Below are positions 61,094-64,000 of a stretch of DNA of 64,000 nt, in pieces (within the stretch, counting starts at the first letter, position 1; every line of letters begins with the position of its first letter). Below the pieces are notes generated by a model. It was not told where the DNA came from. It was given only the letters and a program-made list of their open reading frames with translations, and did not search any database. Position numbers and translations under genes: made by a program. This stretch comes from Tianweitania sp. UT-5YL-CI-8 (GTDB taxonomy: Bacteria > Pseudomonadota > Alphaproteobacteria > Rhizobiales > Rhizobiaceae). Location: positions 1 to 64,000 of the forward strand of contig NZ_JASCRR010000016.1 in assembly GCF_030010215.1 (NCBI RefSeq), read 5' to 3'.

Positions 61094-61663
61094 ATGATAA
61101 ACGACAGCAACGGGATGAGGCTCTATCTCACAGCCGATGAGCGCAAAGCTTTTCTAGCGGCAGCTTCTAAAAAGTCAGGCGAAGTGAGATCGTTCTGCGA
61201 AACACTTCATTTTACGGGATGTCGCATCAGCGAGGCTCTGAACCTCACTATTGAGAGGATCGATCTCGACAACGAGATGATCGTATTCGAAACGTTGAAG
61301 AAGCGGCGGTCGGGCGTTTATCGGCACGTCCCTGTACCCTATAGCTTGCTGAACACTCTGGAGCTTGTGCATCAGATACGCGCCACTAGAAGGCTCAATA
61401 CGCCTCTTTGGTCGTTTTCGCGGCCCACTGCTTGGCGAATTATCAAGGCAGTGATGCAGGAAGCTGGAATCCGGTCCGGCCCCCATTCAACGTCCAAGGG
61501 CCTCCGCCATGCATTTGGCGTCAATGCGATCTCGCAAGGCATTCCATTGAACCTGCTTTCACGTTGGATGGGCCACAGCGCTATCGAAGTGACGGCGATT
61601 TACGCCAACGCCATCGGAGCCGAGCAGAAGGCAATCGCTTCCAAAATGTGGCAGGGCGCATAG
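61094..61663 (+). CDS. Minimal tyrosine recombinase (catalytic domain only)
   Basis: A 189-residue protein carrying only the catalytic domain of tyrosine recombinases. Arg44 in LHFTGCRISEALNL, Lys in ETLKKRRSG, Lys135-x-x-Arg138 in SKGLRHAFGV (Lys in the usual His place), His161 in WMGHSAIEV and Tyr170 in TAIYANAIG. It lacks the N-terminal core-binding SAM-like domain. The start at 61094 follows a GGGGGGG run; an upstream frame Met is less well placed. It may assist excision or resolve multimers, or depend on the larger integrase. Confidence 0.8.
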   Translation: MINDSNGMRLYLTADERKAFLAAASKKSGEVRSFCETLHFTGCRISEALNLTIERIDLDNEMIVFETLKKRRSGVYRHVPVPYSLLNTLELVHQIRATRRLNTPLWSFSRPTAWRIIKAVMQEAGIRSGPHSTSKGLRHAFGVNAISQGIPLNLLSRWMGHSAIEVTAIYANAIGAEQKAIASKMWQGA

Positions 61664-61718
61664 CCGTCCACCACGCCTTTTGGCGATGATCAAACCCACA
61701 GCAGAATATGGAAGAAGT

Positions 61719-62342
61719 ATGAGACAGATCAGTTCAATAGCTGCATCTTTGGCTAGCGATGCCATGTCGGGTGTTGGCTTTTCGATGGGCCGTGACGCCT
61801 GGCGTTCAACGAAGAAGAACCAAGACACCCTTTACTTGATTGCGATTGCTGGCTTCATAGTAGTAGCTCCATTCTTTGCAGGCAGGAGCCTCACGCGCGG
61901 CCATAATCGTGGGCTCGCCGGAACAATCTTTAAGACCTACCTTTGGAACGTGTTCCTGCTAATCGTCGCGGGTGCCCTGCCGTTTATACTTCCAAACAGC
62001 CACTACCTAAGCGGCAAGAGGGACATATTCGTTTTTTGGCCGCTGCTCGTGTTCACCGTGGCACCGCTAGCTATTGGTCTTTCTGTCGGACTCATGCAGA
62101 GGCCAAAACGTCTCCTGAAGTTCCAAATCGAGAACAAGAACCAAGAGTTCCTGGCGAAAATTGGCATTCAAGAATCGAAAGCACCGGCATCGACCCACGT
62201 TGACCAGAATGGGAACTACCTAGCCTTTCGCGGTGCCGCTGGAGACAAATTGCTGTTCGATGCTGTGGGCGAACGAGGAAGGAAAGCTTTCATCTCCGTA
62301 GATGGAAACGGCCTGATGACCTCGTACTCTGGATTGGTCTAG
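61719..62342 (+). CDS. Hypothetical three-helix membrane protein
   Basis: A 207-residue protein. Hydrophobic helices at about 37-54 (YLIAIAGFIVVAPFFAG), 74-92 (YLWNVFLLIVAGALPFILP) and 104-125 (VFWPLLVFTVAPLAIGLSVG), then a soluble C-terminal region with a beta-like segment (NGNYLAFRGAAGDKLLFDAV). The start at 61719 has GGAAGAAG upstream. I do not recognise the family. It lies between the small recombinase and an unknown two-gene operon. Confidence 0.62.
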   Translation: MRQISSIAASLASDAMSGVGFSMGRDAWRSTKKNQDTLYLIAIAGFIVVAPFFAGRSLTRGHNRGLAGTIFKTYLWNVFLLIVAGALPFILPNSHYLSGKRDIFVFWPLLVFTVAPLAIGLSVGLMQRPKRLLKFQIENKNQEFLAKIGIQESKAPASTHVDQNGNYLAFRGAAGDKLLFDAVGERGRKAFISVDGNGLMTSYSGLV

Positions 62343-62468
62343 TAGAACCAGAAGTCTACGAATGCGATCCGTACCGATTTACACCTCTACAACCCTAGCA
62401 TAGATTATGATTCAGAGATTATTCGCAATGATTGTTGCGACTTGAATCGCTATGGGGGGAGGAAAAGG

Positions 62469-63386
62469 TTGGCATTTTCTATCGGCTTGCGAATCTATAA
62501 GATTGAAATTCAGCCTGACGGAGGAAAAGGTGCCCTCCCACTCACTAGGGATCAAAGCACCAGTGATTTGTACCAGTTCTTTTCCGATTTCATTGCGTCA
62601 CACGGCGCTTCGAATGATCGTGATGACATCCAGAGGAGTTGGGATATTGAGCCTCCGAAAGACAATTCCGTAAACTATCTACGCGGATTTATCAATTATG
62701 GAACTTTTGGATTCCGCAGCAAGTTTCGCGATAGGAAAACAAAAAAGTCTAAGTACCAGCGTCAAGTTAATGATGTCGAAGAAATACCTCTATACTACCA
62801 ATTCTGGTTTCCAGATAAGGTAAATTACGCGTTTTTAGCACTTCAGTCTTTTCAGACACGCTCTTGTGTTACTTTAGTCTTAAAAACTTCCACTGAGTTT
62901 TTCCGGGCTCGTAACAGCAATCGCAGGCTTTCATTCAAAAAGCTTATGCCAGAGGACTTAAAAGGCAGTGCGTTCTACTCTTCGCCTGTAAAAAAAGTCA
63001 CGCTGATCAGAAAGTCTGTCCCTAGCGATGTGCCGGATCAATATCTGAACGGCACCTCGCGGTCTGAGGCAGAATACCAGGTCTCCATAGTCGCAAAGCG
63101 TAGAAGGAAACTTGGAACTCTGTTTGACTTCATGAAAAAAGAGACGGCCAAGGATACATCGCTCTTGGAATTCGATGGCGAGACATTTGACGAGGCGTCG
63201 GTAGAGATTGCAGTGGGCAACAAACGCCGCAAAATCGGCGTGCTGGGCTTTAATAGCGACGCGGGTGTAATCGAACTGGGGGAAAGTGTAACCATTGGAC
63301 CCGAAGGCCATCCCACGTATGAATCGATGAAGAAGGAGACAGACACCATAATGGCTGATTTCTTCAAGACTCTCAGAGAAAAATGA
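62469..63386 (+). CDS. Unknown soluble protein, first gene of a two-gene operon
   Basis: A 305-residue protein with no membrane segment and no family that I recognise. It starts from TTG with a strong GGGGGGAGGA site upstream and reads FSIGLRIYKIEIQPDGGKG, DDIQRSWDIEPPKDNSVNYL, GFRSKFRDRKTKKSKYQR, EEIPLYYQFWFPDKVNYAFL, TLVLKTSTEFFRARNS. The centre is mixed alpha/beta and very basic; the end is helical with EVTIGPEG-like strands. Its stop overlaps the start of a four-helix membrane protein gene by 4 bases. Soluble sensor plus membrane partner is a layout seen in defence islands, but no named system is matched. Confidence 0.65.
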   Translation: MAFSIGLRIYKIEIQPDGGKGALPLTRDQSTSDLYQFFSDFIASHGASNDRDDIQRSWDIEPPKDNSVNYLRGFINYGTFGFRSKFRDRKTKKSKYQRQVNDVEEIPLYYQFWFPDKVNYAFLALQSFQTRSCVTLVLKTSTEFFRARNSNRRLSFKKLMPEDLKGSAFYSSPVKKVTLIRKSVPSDVPDQYLNGTSRSEAEYQVSIVAKRRRKLGTLFDFMKKETAKDTSLLEFDGETFDEASVEIAVGNKRRKIGVLGFNSDAGVIELGESVTIGPEGHPTYESMKKETDTIMADFFKTLREK

Positions 63387-63913
63387 TAAAAATAAACGTC
63401 CTTGGGATAGTTTCTGGGCATCTGCGGACTATTCGCTCTGCCGAAAGCAACAAATTTGAAAAAGATGACCTTATTGTCTTTTTCGCTATACCAATCGTAG
63501 GAGGTCTCACCTCATACTATTTTGGCATCACTTTGAAAAATGATGTATTTAATACTTCCATATCAGTATTTTCAATATTTTCAGCGCTGCTTCTAAATGT
63601 TCAAATTGCGCTTTTCAGCATTTATCAGCGAAATTGGGGGAGGTCTAATGATGAGATAGTAGAACTCATGCAAAAAGAGGACATAGGACTCAAGAAGCGG
63701 TTACTTTCGGAGTTGAATACAAATATATCCTATATGGTTCTGTTTTCTATCGTGTCGGTAATTTTATTTGTCATATTTTATTCGTTTGAATTCGCTATTG
63801 CCTTCCGTGGACCTGTCACCGTATTTATCTATTTGCACTTTGTACTTACGTTGATGATGGTTGTCAAAAGATCACATGCGCTATTCCAGAAGGAATATGA
63901 TTTAGAGCAATAA
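63383..63913 (+). CDS. Unknown four-helix membrane protein, second gene of a two-gene operon
   Basis: A 176-residue protein with hydrophobic helices at about 29-47 (LIVFFAIPIVGGLTSYYFG), 58-77 (ISVFSIFSALLLNVQIALFS), 113-134 (YMVLFSIVSVILFVIFYSF) and 140-160 (VTVFIYLHFVLTLMMVV). A polar cytoplasmic or periplasmic loop (YQRNWGRSNDEIVELMQKED) lies between helix pairs. The first 28 residues are basic. No family recognised. It is translationally coupled to the preceding soluble protein. Confidence 0.65.
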   Translation: MIKINVLGIVSGHLRTIRSAESNKFEKDDLIVFFAIPIVGGLTSYYFGITLKNDVFNTSISVFSIFSALLLNVQIALFSIYQRNWGRSNDEIVELMQKEDIGLKKRLLSELNTNISYMVLFSIVSVILFVIFYSFEFAIAFRGPVTVFIYLHFVLTLMMVVKRSHALFQKEYDLEQ

Positions 63914-63962
63914 CAACTTTTGCGTAGTTCTGATTGGTCTCGCAGTGGAGTTCAGTAGAGTA

Positions 63963-63992
63963 GGTACCCAATTGGTACCCATTAAGGTACCC
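63963..63992 (+). repeat. Three GGTACCC direct repeats at the window end
   Basis: GGTACCC occurs at 63963-63969, 63974-63980 and 63986-63992, spaced 11 and 12 bases, about one helical turn. The same unit lies as a pair just before the integrase start (57653-57670). A further integrase or excision-control gene may begin just past 64000. Confidence 0.55.
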
Positions 63993-64000
63993 GACTACGC

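Noticed and set aside
62469-63913. Possible Kiwa-like pair (four-helix membrane protein with a partner of about 300 residues)
   Set aside because: Sizes are roughly similar, but gene order is reversed and I see no DUF4868 features in the soluble protein; sequence alone does not support the name.
1-64000. CRISPR arrays, rRNA operons
   Set aside because: No regularly spaced repeats with unique spacers and no rRNA sequence were seen on reading; the only structural RNA gene I can support is the split tRNA-Arg.

Overview
The window comes from a GC-rich alphaproteobacterium. Gene content points to the Hyphomicrobiales (Phyllobacteriaceae, Mesorhizobium/Aminobacter-like): SyrB-like rhizobial proteins, DUF1465 and DUF2177 proteins, a ruvCAB-ybgC-tolQRAB block, an htpX-rsmB-heparinase-purH block, and a tRNA-Arg(CCU) split by a group I intron. 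This placement is inferred from families recognised by eye; no database was searched.

Layout. 1-10.2 kb is an accessory catabolic region bordered by insertion-sequence debris (IS5, IS91 and IS6 remnants on the left, a decayed Tn3 transposase on the right). It holds a nine-gene minus-strand operon (branched-chain/amide-type ABC importer, nitroreductase, FAH-type hydrolase, extradiol-type dioxygenase, NTF2-like protein) facing an SDR and a GntR regulator. 10.2-19.2 kb is a second accessory stretch: two SyrB-like proteins, several frameshifted genes, an RsbQ-like hydrolase overlapping a PAS histidine kinase with a divergent receiver protein nearby, a complete IS630-family element, and a TetR regulator with two palindromes. 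19.2-27.3 kb carries an aldehyde dehydrogenase, divergent pobA/pobR, small envelope proteins, a Cfa-like methyltransferase cluster and ferredoxin. 27.3-36.6 kb is a second catabolic cluster (DHDPS-like lyase/aldolase, amidohydrolase, LysR, enoyl-CoA hydratase, CoA-transferase, flavoprotein, NitT/TauT-type importer).

36.8-57.2 kb is mostly core: tolQRAB, ybgC, ruvCAB, DUF1465, DUF1223, a ceramidase-like protein, purH, heparinase-like, rsmB, htpX, a DUF1674 protein, a transglutaminase-like protein, a nuclease and a MaoC/CitE pair. Two antitoxin/PIN-toxin modules sit inside the ruv locus, one between ruvC and ruvA and one between ruvA and ruvB.

57.3-64 kb begins with the intron-containing tRNA-Arg(CCU), followed at once by a tyrosine integrase and an AT-richer, poorly characterised element running off the window. 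That element carries a small ORF, a protein with HUH-endonuclease motifs, a long perfect hairpin, two tandem Xre regulators, a minimal tyrosine recombinase, a three-helix membrane protein and a translationally overlapping pair (soluble protein plus four-helix membrane protein). This element is the best place to look for an undescribed system.
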